NCBI RefSeq assembly: GCF_003060885.1
Contig: NZ_QAIG01000007.1
Span: 62,001 to 126,000 of the forward strand
DNA length: 64,000 nt
Source: Pseudomonas sp. HMWF032
GTDB lineage: Bacteria > Pseudomonadota > Gammaproteobacteria > Pseudomonadales > Pseudomonadaceae
Direction of reading: 5' to 3'
Part shown: one piece after another, positions 46,716 to 53,148 of the stretch
Layout of the letters: each line of letters opens with the position of its first letter
How positions within the stretch are numbered: the first letter of the stretch is position 1
The notes under the pieces: generated by a model
Told to the model about the DNA's origin: nothing
Seen by the model: the letters and a program-made list of their open reading frames with translations, nothing else
The model's database searches: none
Made by a program: the position numbers and the translations under genes

Positions 46716-47153
46716 CTACTCCTTCACGACCGGCTCAGGGCAAAGCCAGCCCTCTGCGGTCATGACTGGTTGCTTGAGCGTGGTGGGATCGACAGCGCCT
46801 GACGCCTTGGCGGTCGGTTTGGCTTCTTCGGCTGGCTTAGTCGGGGCCGTGGCAGCGACATAGGGCTCACCGCCAGCGTTCAGGCGCTCGGCCTCGACCA
46901 GGGCGGTTGGCTTGTCGCCAACGAAGTCGCTAAACCAGTCGGCTTTGCCCTCCGTTGGCGCGAACCAAATCTTCCAGCGGCCGGCACCGTTGTGCTTGGC
47001 GGTGAACGCTGGGCCACCCAGGTTGAACGCTGCATCTGCAGGCTTGGCTGGTTCTTCCAGTTGTTCGTTGGCTGGCTTGGTCGGGGTTTCGGTTACCGCT
47101 GGGGTCAGGTTTTCGCCTGGGGTCTGTACGGCGAGGTCTTCGGGGGCTGGCAT
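46716..47153 (-). CDS. Uncharacterised Pro/Ala/Glu-rich phage protein, first gene of the virion operon
   Basis: A 145-residue protein with a disordered Pro/Glu/Thr-rich N-terminal third (TETPTKPANEQLEEPAKPAD), a short folded part (AFTAKHNGAGRWKIWFAP, VGDKPTALVEAERLNAGGEP) and another linker. The ATG at 47153 has GGAGA 8 nt upstream; an extension upstream would cross the terminator and hairpin, so it is rejected. Function unknown. Confidence 0.6.
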   Translation of the reverse strand: MPAPEDLAVQTPGENLTPAVTETPTKPANEQLEEPAKPADAAFNLGGPAFTAKHNGAGRWKIWFAPTEGKADWFSDFVGDKPTALVEAERLNAGGEPYVAATAPTKPAEEAKPTAKASGAVDPTTLKQPVMTAEGWLCPEPVVKE

Positions 47154-47211
47154 GGGCTGGGTCTCCGGGGCATTTGGTATGCAAGGGAGCTCAGCTTCTG
47201 AGAGGTGGGCT

Positions 47212-47228
47212 GTCGGGTTCCCGACTAT
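47212..47228 (-). repeat. Late-operon hairpin repeat, copy 1
   Basis: GTCGGGTTCCCGACTAT on the plus strand; the leftward RNA reads AUAGUCGG-GAAC-CCGAC. It lies between terminator 47238-47264 and the first virion gene. One change from the other three copies, in the loop-closing position. Confidence 0.75.
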
Positions 47229-47237
47229 TTGGCGGGC

Positions 47238-47264
47238 ACAAAAAACCCCGCCGAAGCGGGGTTC
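47238..47264 (-). terminator. Intrinsic terminator ahead of the virion operon
   Basis: AACCCCGC-cgaa-GCGGGGTT stem followed on the leftward strand by UUUUUUG. Strong, directly after the 75-residue gene and 85 nt before the first virion start. It would stop late transcription unless antiterminated. Confidence 0.82.
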
Positions 47265-47268
47265 CTGG

Positions 47269-47496
47269 TCAGTCGTCGTTGGCGGCTGGCGGGAGGCTGA
47301 ATGTCGTGAGACGCCCCTCGATCTGCTTGATGTAATCATCAAGCACCCAGAGCGAACCCATCACGCCCCGGTGGTTGATCGTGAAGCCATCAACGCTGAT
47401 ACCGTTCTCGCACAGCAAGGACAGTACAGATCGAGCCTTCTCCGTTGCCTCTTCCAAGGCGCTTACCAATTCAAGTACAGCCTTGCGTTCTTCCAT
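47269..47496 (-). CDS. Small uncharacterised phage protein
   Basis: A 75-residue acidic, helical protein (KAVLELVSALEEATEKARSV, then GFTINHRGVMGSLWVLDDYI). It is encoded between two strong terminators in the region between the early and late leftward operons. No family recognised. Confidence 0.58.
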   Translation of the reverse strand: MEERKAVLELVSALEEATEKARSVLSLLCENGISVDGFTINHRGVMGSLWVLDDYIKQIEGRLTTFSLPPAANDD

Positions 47497-47562
47497 TCGT
47501 GGTCCCTTTCATCAAGCTGAGGAACCTCCGGTCGCTTTACCACCGCAATTGCGCCGATATAT

Positions 47563-47757
47563 TTAGGCGTATATTGACGATACGTACTTACGTAAATACA
47601 GTTCATACACCTTCTGCCCTAGGGCGAAGTGTGAGTCGAAGTCTCCTGCAATAACTTCTGCTGTACCCGGAGGGGCTACTGGAATCCCGTACCACTCCAC
47701 CAAAAACCCTCGACGTTGCCGCGTTGGGGGTTTTTTTATGGCTTCGAGTAGGGCCAT
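47563..47757 (-). CDS. Uncertain small ORF overlapping a terminator
   Basis: The last ~45 residues (VEWYGIPVAPPGTAEVIAGD, then FALGQKVYELYLRKYVSS) look protein-like. The start is unclear: ATG at 47757, or an in-frame start further up at 47832. The 5' part runs through the terminator stem at 47702-47737, which argues against use of those starts. Listed as possible only. Confidence 0.35.
   Translation of the reverse strand: MALLEAIKKPPTRQRRGFLVEWYGIPVAPPGTAEVIAGDFDSHFALGQKVYELYLRKYVSSIYA
47702..47737. terminator. Strong bidirectional terminator after the Q-position gene
   Basis: A stem of about 14 bp (AAAAACCCTCGACG with CGTTGGGGGTTTTT, two G-U pairs) with a 6-nt loop and U-tracts on both sides. 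It stands about 230 nt downstream of the putative antiterminator gene, as tR' does behind the late promoter in lambda. Confidence 0.75.
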
Positions 47758-47878
47758 ACAGCGCTTCGGATGGGGGTTTTCCTTTGTCTTTACCCCAATC
47801 CTGGCACTGTACGTTTCACCAGCTGAACCCACGATAGTCAGCTCTCATGCGCTCTGCAATGGGGTCGACACGCCTGCC

Positions 47879-47887
47879 TGTGGATAA
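47879..47887 (-). promoter_or_regulatory. Perfect DnaA box
   Basis: TTATCCACA on the minus strand. A single perfect 9-mer in the gene-free stretch 47833-47965, which also probably holds the late promoter; no convincing -35/-10 pair was found there. Confidence 0.4.
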
Positions 47888-47965
47888 CTGTGTGAACAAA
47901 CCCTGAATAACTCTGTGTACTTTGATCTAACGTGCGCCCGCTCTGGAGCATACCGTTCGTCGGAC

Positions 47966-48241
47966 TTATGGCCTGTAGCCAGCACTTGAGTGGTAGGACC
48001 ACCAATCGCCAACGCCAACCAGTGGTAACTGGTCACGACTGTGCGAGGTCACCTGGCACCAGAACGCCACCAGGCGCTCCCCTTCGCTGTAACGTGGTTC
48101 GGCACCCTGCTTCCAACCCAGCAGCGTTGAACGGGCAACCTTGATGGCGTCAGCAACGGACTGGGGCGAATAGCCGGCACGCGAAAGCCCAGTGATCACT
48201 TGGAACCAGTCAACCCGCAGTTGCTCGGCCGTTGCCCGCAT
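47966..48241 (-). CDS. Helix-turn-helix protein at the Q position, putative late regulator
   Basis: A 91-residue protein with a helix-turn-helix of the YSPQSVADAIKVARSTLLGWKQG kind (residues about 24-46) and GERLVAFWCQVTSHSRDQLP. It is the last gene of the cro-cII-O-P operon, where lambdoid phages encode the Q antiterminator, and is followed by a promoter-like gap and strong terminators. Late control is inferred. The ATG at 48241 follows a GGGGGGTGA that ends the upstream gene. Confidence 0.55.
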   Translation of the reverse strand: MRATAEQLRVDWFQVITGLSRAGYSPQSVADAIKVARSTLLGWKQGAEPRYSEGERLVAFWCQVTSHSRDQLPLVGVGDWWSYHSSAGYRP

Positions 48242-48243
48242 AG

Positions 48244-48483
48244 TCACCCCCCAAACGCGCGCGCACGCGAGGCAGGCAGTGGTTGAGCGACTGCCAGCGC
48301 CCGCTGCTGCATTTCAGAAATCGTCAGCCAAAAGGCTTCGGGGTCTTCGTCGAACACGAACGGATGCACGGCGTAGCGCAGGCCGGCCATGGCTTCGGGT
48401 GAGTTGTCATCGGTCAGGCATACGTCAACGGCGATCATTACCCAGCCGTCATGCAGCCGCTTGCAGTGCCAGCGCATCAGCAT
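48244..48483 (-). CDS. Small uncharacterised phage protein
   Basis: A 79-residue protein (HDGWVMIAVDVCLTDDNSPE, VHPFVFDEDPEAFWLTISEM). It overlaps the rusA stop by 7 nt; an alternative ATG two codons in (48477) would give a TGATG junction. No known family recognised; position in the replication operon. Confidence 0.6.
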   Translation of the reverse strand: MLMRWHCKRLHDGWVMIAVDVCLTDDNSPEAMAGLRYAVHPFVFDEDPEAFWLTISEMQQRALAVAQPLPASRARAFGG

Positions 48484-48932
48484 GCCCCCTCAATCAGGGG
48501 GATGACGCGCACCTGCACGCCAGGCACATCGCCATAGCGCTTGCGCTGCCTCCCATCAACGGCCTGTACGTCATCAACCCACACCACGCCGTTGAGCCCG
48601 TCATAGATCGCTTTGATGATGTTGTCCTTGTCGGGTTTCTTGACTGGGAATATCTGGCCCGCAAGGGCCTGCAGCTTCCGCTTTTTCGACCAGGATTGAG
48701 GCACGCTGACGGTGATGAACAGTTCGACCATCACGGCGCCAGTGATGAGTGAACGCCCTGCCATCGCTTGATGCGCAGCGTGTGCAATCAATCCCTCGTA
48801 GTTGGCTGTCTTCTCTGGCGTGTAGTGCCGAGTGATGACTTTGTCGCCGACTTTCCGAGCGGACGTCTTCGGCCTTCCCTTCCCTACTGGCTCACCTGGT
48901 ACCACGAACGCAACTGGCTTGAGGTCAGACAT
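48477..48932 (-). CDS. rusA: RusA-type Holliday junction resolvase
   Basis: A 151-residue RusA-family endonuclease. The core KKPDKDNIIKAIYDGLNGVVWVDD holds the conserved aspartates that bind metal; the N-terminus VPGEPVGKGRPKTSARK is typical. It resolves recombination/replication junctions before packaging. The start overlaps the end of a 42-residue gene. Confidence 0.92.
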   Translation of the reverse strand: MSDLKPVAFVVPGEPVGKGRPKTSARKVGDKVITRHYTPEKTANYEGLIAHAAHQAMAGRSLITGAVMVELFITVSVPQSWSKKRKLQALAGQIFPVKKPDKDNIIKAIYDGLNGVVWVDDVQAVDGRQRKRYGDVPGVQVRVIPLIEGAC

Positions 48933-49053
48933 GGGCTTGCTCCTTTGGCTGCCACGTAATCAGCACGAACAGTGCAATGGCCAACAGAGGGTGATCCTCT
49001 GCCAGCAAGACGCAGGCGAGGCCCGCGGCGAATGCATGCGCGACTTTACGCAT
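48925..49053 (-). CDS. 42-residue membrane peptide between P and rusA
   Basis: Reads MRKVAHAFAAGLACVLLAED then HPLLAIALFVLITWQP and ends KEQAHV. One or two hydrophobic helices. The start overlaps the P-like gene stop by 8 nt and its stop overlaps the rusA start, so it fits the coupled operon exactly. Short size makes a chance ORF possible but the overlaps favour a real gene. Confidence 0.6.
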   Translation of the reverse strand: MRKVAHAFAAGLACVLLAEDHPLLAIALFVLITWQPKEQAHV

Positions 49054-49807
49054 GGGTTTCACTCCGCTTGATGCCCATCTTGGCCAGCAGCAAAGAGCGT
49101 GCGGCTTTCGGGTCGGTTGGTAGGTTCTGGGCTGCGATCAGATCGCGGGCCTGTTGATGCGATGCGGCGTACTGGACCTGCATCGGGGTCTTGGTCTGGT
49201 GCTCGATGGCTTCGGGAATGCTGTCATCCAGTGGCTTTCCCATCACGGCGCGTGCACGAACGATTGCGTAAGCCCGGTTGAAACGTTCGCGCAGGCCCTT
49301 GTCATGGCGCTTTGCGCTCTTGAGGTCGAACGTTCCGGTTGCCTCAGCAGCGACCTTGACCGCCTGGTGGCCGTATTCGCCGCGCAGCGCCTGCTCCCAC
49401 GCTTCCGGCTCAGTTGGTAGCCCTGGTACTTGCTGGCAGAGCTGGCGGAACTGCGGTGCCGATGGCGGCCAGCCGTTGTTGTCTACGGTGTCGAGCTGGG
49501 CTAGACCGTTGGCAATCTGCTTGCCGGTGAGGCCGGTGAGGTACTTTGCCCAAGCGTGCTCAAGCGTTGGGCTCTCGCCAAAACTCGACGTCCAGCGGTG
49601 GCCGTAGGTCTGCACCATCGTCAACCACAACAGCTCCATGCGTTCCAGGCGCTGTGCGTCCGCTAGCGTCAGCTCGCTCTGCGCGGTTTCGCTCAATGGC
49701 TTGCTCGACTCTACCGACTGCTGAGACAGAGCCCTTACGGCTATGGCTGCTGCCGATGGTGCCGTTCGGATGGGTTTTTGCTTGGGCAGATCCTGGTCGT
49801 TGTGCAT
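49046..49807 (-). CDS. Replication protein P-like helicase loader
   Basis: A 253-residue protein resembling lambda P: LLWLTMVQTYGHRWTSSFGE, ANGLAQLDTVDNNGWPPSAP and QFRQLCQQVPG. It should bring the host DnaB helicase to the phage origin through the O protein. The ATG at 49807 has a GAGGTG site at proper distance, although the first 83 residues then overlap the O gene end by 248 nt. A later ATG (49639) would leave the P-like core intact but has no better site. Confidence 0.75.
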   Translation of the reverse strand: MHNDQDLPKQKPIRTAPSAAAIAVRALSQQSVESSKPLSETAQSELTLADAQRLERMELLWLTMVQTYGHRWTSSFGESPTLEHAWAKYLTGLTGKQIANGLAQLDTVDNNGWPPSAPQFRQLCQQVPGLPTEPEAWEQALRGEYGHQAVKVAAEATGTFDLKSAKRHDKGLRERFNRAYAIVRARAVMGKPLDDSIPEAIEHQTKTPMQVQYAASHQQARDLIAAQNLPTDPKAARSLLLAKMGIKRSETHA

Positions 49808-50534
49808 TTCGCACCTCGCGCTTGAGCTTCTGTGCCAGTTCGTGTTCCCACTGGCCTTGGGATTGGTACTTGTCTGGGCGGTTGATCCAGTACGAACGAA
49901 ACTCCATCAGCAGCTCTTGGCTTACAGGCTTTGCGCCAAGGCCGTTTCGAAGTGCTGTTGCTTTCCAGCCGCTGCTGGTGGGTTTCCAGTCGTCATGCAT
50001 CGGGAATCGGTCTGCAGGCTCGTGCACGCGGTGACGTGACGTAGGAAGAGAACCGGATACCGGAGGTAGGTTGTTGTTCAGGGGGGCGGGTGTTTCTGAT
50101 GCGGTTGCTGATACGTTGTCGCCGTCGCCGCAAGCCCCGTCATTGCTGGCCTGAGCGTGGTTCTCGTTCGGTTGTTGATGGGGTTGCTGATGTGGTTGCT
50201 GTTCGGTTGCTGATGTTTCGGGCAGACCATCCCTGCTGGCGAGTGGAAGCAGGTAGACCATCGGCCCGCGCAGCTCCAAAACCCCGAGGGTTAGCAGCCT
50301 GTCGAGAACCGAGCGAACACGCTGGCGGCTGGGCGATCCGGCTTCGTGCCGGCCCCGAGTTGGGGTGATGTACAAGACCTCGCGCAGCATCTGCTCGCTG
50401 ATACGACGACGAACGCCGGCAATGCCGGTTCCGTAGTCCATAAAGCGCCTGATCGAGCAATACAGCAGGAACACGTCGCCCGGCTCTTCAACCAGGGCTG
50501 ACCACTCTGCATCGTTGATCTGGAAGGCCGGCAT
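49560..50534 (-). CDS. Replication initiation protein O-like
   Basis: A 324-residue protein with an N-terminal winged-helix-like domain (MPAFQINDAEWSALVEE, VRRRISEQMLREVLY), a disordered Gln/Asn/Pro-rich linker (residues about 110-165) and a DnaT-like DNA-binding C-terminal domain (MHDDWKPTSSGWK, EFRSYWINRPDKYQSQGQW). The linker is a likely origin region within the gene, as in lambda O. It starts 2 nt after the CII stop. Confidence 0.75.
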   Translation of the reverse strand: MPAFQINDAEWSALVEEPGDVFLLYCSIRRFMDYGTGIAGVRRRISEQMLREVLYITPTRGRHEAGSPSRQRVRSVLDRLLTLGVLELRGPMVYLLPLASRDGLPETSATEQQPHQQPHQQPNENHAQASNDGACGDGDNVSATASETPAPLNNNLPPVSGSLPTSRHRVHEPADRFPMHDDWKPTSSGWKATALRNGLGAKPVSQELLMEFRSYWINRPDKYQSQGQWEHELAQKLKREVRNAQRPGSAQAKTHPNGTIGSSHSRKGSVSAVGRVEQAIERNRAERADASGRTAPGTHGAVVVDDGADLRPPLDVEFWREPNA

Positions 50535-50536
50535 CG

Positions 50537-50845
50537 TCAGTCGAACTCCAACTGATCAACACCCTGGATGTGCTCCATGTAGCGCTTGGCCTGGTGCAAG
50601 ATCGTCTCGATGTCGCGCTCGTTAAAGCAGCGCATTTCCTTCGGGACAATCTTCAAGTCGAGCACGGCCAGGATCTGGCACAGCTGCTCGAATTTCTCCG
50701 GCTTCATGCGGCTGATGGTTGCTTCATCGCAACCCACTGCAAGCGCAACCGGTGCGTTGCCTATCGACGCAAGGCGCTGCATGAGAACCGCATAGTTCTT
50801 GCGGGCCCTTACCGTCTGTTCCTGGCTCAATAGCTCCGTAGACAT
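50537..50845 (-). CDS. cII: CII-like transcriptional activator
   Basis: A 102-residue protein with the CII pattern: LMQRLASIGNAPVALAVGCD, EATISRMKPEKF and ILAVLDLKIVPKEM, and an acidic end GVDQLEFD. It should favour lysogeny by activating repressor and integrase promoters. Encoded after cro; GTG at 50851 is an alternative start overlapping the cro stop. Confidence 0.78.
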   Translation of the reverse strand: MSTELLSQEQTVRARKNYAVLMQRLASIGNAPVALAVGCDEATISRMKPEKFEQLCQILAVLDLKIVPKEMRCFNERDIETILHQAKRYMEHIQGVDQLEFD

Positions 50846-50847
50846 GG

Positions 50848-51081
50848 TCACGACGCCATTGCTGCTGGTTGCTGGTCAGTCTCTGGCGGAAATACATCCA
50901 CCAGATCGCCTGCAACACCAAGGGCGTTGAGTGCGGCAACAATTGCGCGGGCATCACCGAGGCTGGGCGTACGAATGCCAGCCTCGTAATTGGCTAGCCG
51001 CGGCTGCTTCCAGCCGAGCTTGCGGTACAGGGCAGACTGGGTCACGCCAGCGGCCTCCCTTACCTCTCGAATACGGTTCAT
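50848..51081 (-). CDS. cro: Cro-like repressor
   Basis: A 77-residue helix-turn-helix protein: REAAGVTQSALYRKLGWKQP, NYEAGIRTPSLGDARAIVAA. It is divergent from the CI gene and shares its operators. AGGAG is 7 nt from the ATG at 51081. Confidence 0.82.
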   Translation of the reverse strand: MNRIREVREAAGVTQSALYRKLGWKQPRLANYEAGIRTPSLGDARAIVAALNALGVAGDLVDVFPPETDQQPAAMAS

Positions 51082-51110
51082 CACATGGCTCCTACTGAGT
51101 CGTTGCCCAA

Positions 51111-51139
51111 AGGATAAACACGATACGTGATTACTGCAA
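51111..51139 (-). promoter_or_regulatory. Putative leftward early promoter (cro promoter)
   Basis: On the minus strand -35 TTGCAG and -10 TATCCT with a 17-nt spacer. The spacer holds operator 51116-51132 and the -35 touches operator 51138-51154, so CI would block it. Confidence 0.6.
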
Positions 51140-51177
51140 ACACAATAAGTGGACGGACGCCATTACGTACCGTGATT
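51116..51177. promoter_or_regulatory. Three 17-bp operators between cI and cro
   Basis: AAACACGATACGTGATT (51116-51132), AAACACAATAAGTGGAC (51138-51154) and CATTACGTACCGTGATT (51161-51177), centres 22-23 bp apart, as in lambda OR. The same motif appears twice at 52377-52418. Recognition by CI and Cro is inferred. Confidence 0.72.
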
Positions 51178-51189
51178 ACAATTTCGGGC

Positions 51190-51843
51190 ATGAACACACT
51201 CGGCTCACGAATCGCTCACTACCGGCAGCTTTCCGGCATGTCCCAGGCCAAGCTGGCAAGGGCCTGTGGCTGGTCATCGCAGTCACGGATTGGCAACTAC
51301 GAAAAAGACTCCAGGGAGCCGACGCTTGCTGACATTGAGTTGATATCGAAGGTGCTTGGCATCAGGCCTGAGCAGTTGATGGCTCATGAGCCAATTAACG
51401 AGCACTCCAACCTATCGCCTGCGCTGCAGCCGCATCGCAGTGCGCAGGCATACCCGCTGATCAGCTGGGTAGCTGCAGGTGAGCGCGCAGAATCGCCGGA
51501 TAATTATCATCCGGGGGACGGAGAAGAACTGATCGAGTCGACTGAAAACGCCGGTGCTACAGGCTACTGGCTGAGTGTTAAGGGGCAGTCAATGAAGTCT
51601 GATGGCTCTCCAAGTTTCCCGGACGGGATCAAGATTCTGGTCAAGTCTGAGGGCTTCGACGTGATCAATGGGAAGTTCTACATTGCCAAGCACCGCGATG
51701 GCGAAACGACCTTCAAGCAATACACCCGCGATGCTGGAACCGAGTACCTGGTTCCGCTAAATCCGGCGTTCAAGACTGTCGAAATGGACGGCGAGTGGCG
51801 GATTATCGGGCGGGTGGTTGACGCGAAAATAACAGGGCTCTAA
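51190..51843 (+). CDS. cI: CI-like prophage repressor (S24 peptidase fold)
   Basis: A 217-residue repressor with an N-terminal helix-turn-helix (YRQLSGMSQAKLARACGWSS) and a C-terminal LexA/S24 domain. The cleavage dipeptide Ala-Gly is in WVAAGERAE, the catalytic Ser in VKGQSMKSDG and the Lys in ETTFKQY, so RecA-stimulated autocleavage and SOS induction are expected. The ATG at 51190 (MNTLGSRIAHYR) is chosen. A TACAAT -10-like element at 51177-51182 would place the RNA start at or next to the ATG, giving a leaderless message. Confidence 0.9.
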   Translation: MNTLGSRIAHYRQLSGMSQAKLARACGWSSQSRIGNYEKDSREPTLADIELISKVLGIRPEQLMAHEPINEHSNLSPALQPHRSAQAYPLISWVAAGERAESPDNYHPGDGEELIESTENAGATGYWLSVKGQSMKSDGSPSFPDGIKILVKSEGFDVINGKFYIAKHRDGETTFKQYTRDAGTEYLVPLNPAFKTVEMDGEWRIIGRVVDAKITGL

Positions 51844-51845
51844 CA

Positions 51846-52148
51846 GTGGAAAAGATACTTGGCAGCCTGAGAACCCCAATTAACAGGCTCGGATTCGCCA
51901 TTTTTGTTGTGGGTTTGGCGATGATCCTTACTGGATTGCTGGGTAGCATCGACTGGCTCGATCACTACGGGAGATGGGAGCCTAATCTTCCGTCACAGAG
52001 AGCGTTGTTTGATATCCATTACCCTTATCAGGCTGGGTGGTGGCGGCCGACATTTCGATGGGGCTGCGCTTTCGCCATTGTCGGAGCCTGGTTCGCCTGG
52101 CTTTTCCAGCCAACGCTTGGAAGGCTTTATCTCTGGATCAAGGGATGA
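51846..52148 (+). CDS. Membrane protein co-transcribed with cI
   Basis: A 100-residue protein with two membrane segments (RLGFAIFVVGLAMILTGLLG; WGCAFAIVGAWFAWLF). GTG start 2 nt after the cI stop, so it should be expressed in the lysogen. Possible superinfection exclusion or other lysogenic conversion; not shown. Confidence 0.7.
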   Translation: MEKILGSLRTPINRLGFAIFVVGLAMILTGLLGSIDWLDHYGRWEPNLPSQRALFDIHYPYQAGWWRPTFRWGCAFAIVGAWFAWLFQPTLGRLYLWIKG

Positions 52149-52270
52149 GCTTCAACTCTATGATCTACTGGCTCGACCGCGCCTTTAAGGGCGACAAGCG
52201 CCCTCTTCGCGTCATCATCGCCTGGCTTTCAGTTATCGCCCTACTTCTGGTTTTCCTGCTGATGCGCTAA
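52145..52270 (+). CDS. 41-residue membrane peptide in the cI operon
   Basis: MSFNSMIYWLDRAFKGDKRP followed by a single membrane helix (LRVIIAWLSVIALLLVFLLM). The ATG overlaps the previous stop (ATGA). Expressed with cI if the operon is as drawn; function unknown. Confidence 0.65.
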   Translation: MSFNSMIYWLDRAFKGDKRPLRVIIAWLSVIALLLVFLLMR

Positions 52271-52333
52271 ACCTGTGACGCATACGCGACACACTGCATA
52301 CCTAGTCACGCCCGCGTAACACGACCCAACAAC

Positions 52334-52359
52334 AAGCCCGCCACTAAGCGGGTTTTTTT
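52334..52359 (+). terminator. Terminator of the cI operon
   Basis: CCCGC-N6-GCGGG stem followed by seven T. It ends the cI-membrane gene transcript just ahead of the second operator cluster. Confidence 0.85.
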
Positions 52360-52376
52360 GCGCCTGCTGAAAAATA

Positions 52377-52420
52377 AATCACATTACGTGTTTGACAGAT
52401 CAAACACGTTACGTGATTAT
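52377..52420 (+). promoter_or_regulatory. Rightward early promoter with two operators
   Basis: Operators AATCACATTACGTGTTT (52377-52393) and AAACACGTTACGTGATT (52402-52418) have centres 25 bp apart. -35 TTGACA is at 52392-52397 and -10 GATTAT at 52415-52420 with 17 nt between. This is the pL/OL equivalent and drives the recombination-integration operon. Confidence 0.72.
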
Positions 52421-52460
52421 TGATTCATCGCCAGCCACAACCGGCCAGCGACGGGCAGCG

Positions 52461-52676
52461 ATGAACCGGCCGCAATGGTTCAGATGGGGAGCCTCACCCA
52501 AGGCGTGCAGCGTAAAGCGCCAAAACAGAGTGATCACGGCCACATGGCGCGGTGATCTGTCGGGAACCAAGTTCCCCCGAGAGCCGCAAGGCAGGCCAGC
52601 CCACCGTGCCGAACAACGGAGGCCGCAGCACCGACGAATCACTGCTGCACCTGGGCAACCGGGTGCAACGGGATGA
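52461..52676 (+). CDS. Possible small ORF in the early leader
   Basis: 71 codons (MNRPQWFRWGASPKACSVKR ...), very rich in Arg, Gln and Pro in its second half. The ribosome site is weak, and the region holds a hairpin (GGGAAC-caa-GTTCCC near 52562). Could be a gene or a non-coding leader; low confidence. 52421-52460 has no gene. Confidence 0.3.
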   Translation: MNRPQWFRWGASPKACSVKRQNRVITATWRGDLSGTKFPREPQGRPAHRAEQRRPQHRRITAAPGQPGATG

Positions 52677-52693
52677 ACCCGGAGAACACCACC

Positions 52694-53011
52694 ATGCACC
52701 ACGCAATCAGCAACACCGGCTCGCTTGAGGCTGGTTACTACGCGGCGATTGACCGCGAAGACCGCAGCGGCCGTGCCTTCGATCTGCGCTGCGACCAGGT
52801 ACGCAACGACCTGGGCTGGCAGGAACTGGAAGAGGCCATGGCCGAAGCGCCAGCTGCCCAGCGCAAAGAGTTTTGGTCGCAGATGCTCGGGCTGATCGAC
52901 GTAGATCCCCGGTTCATCGCCAAGCAGAACGTTTCATTGATCGCCGGCCCGCTGCAAGAAGCGGTGGCGCTGGCCGTCGACGCCCAAGTCAAAAAGGAGT
53001 TCGGACGATGA
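52694..53011 (+). CDS. Uncharacterised early phage protein
   Basis: A 105-residue helical acidic protein (YYAAIDREDRSGRAFDLRCD, WQELEEAMAEAPAAQRKEF). ATG at 52694 has GGAG 9 nt upstream; an alternative in-frame ATG is at 52673. No family recognised. It overlaps the next start. Confidence 0.6.
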   Translation: MHHAISNTGSLEAGYYAAIDREDRSGRAFDLRCDQVRNDLGWQELEEAMAEAPAAQRKEFWSQMLGLIDVDPRFIAKQNVSLIAGPLQEAVALAVDAQVKKEFGR

Positions 53012-53148
53012 AAGCCAAATTTCATGAGGTAGCAGGCAAGACCTGGGCTGAGGCAATCAGCCTGGCCACCCGGTACGGCTACGGCGTGCCGACTTTTGCC
53101 TCGCGCAGTGAAGGAATCTGGGTGCTGCGGTTTGAGGTGAAGCCATGA
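53008..53148 (+). CDS. 46-residue early phage protein
   Basis: MKAKFHEVAGKTWAEAISLA with a short C-terminal FEVKP. ATGA overlaps at both ends place it firmly in the operon. Function unknown. Confidence 0.62.
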   Translation: MKAKFHEVAGKTWAEAISLATRYGYGVPTFASRSEGIWVLRFEVKP

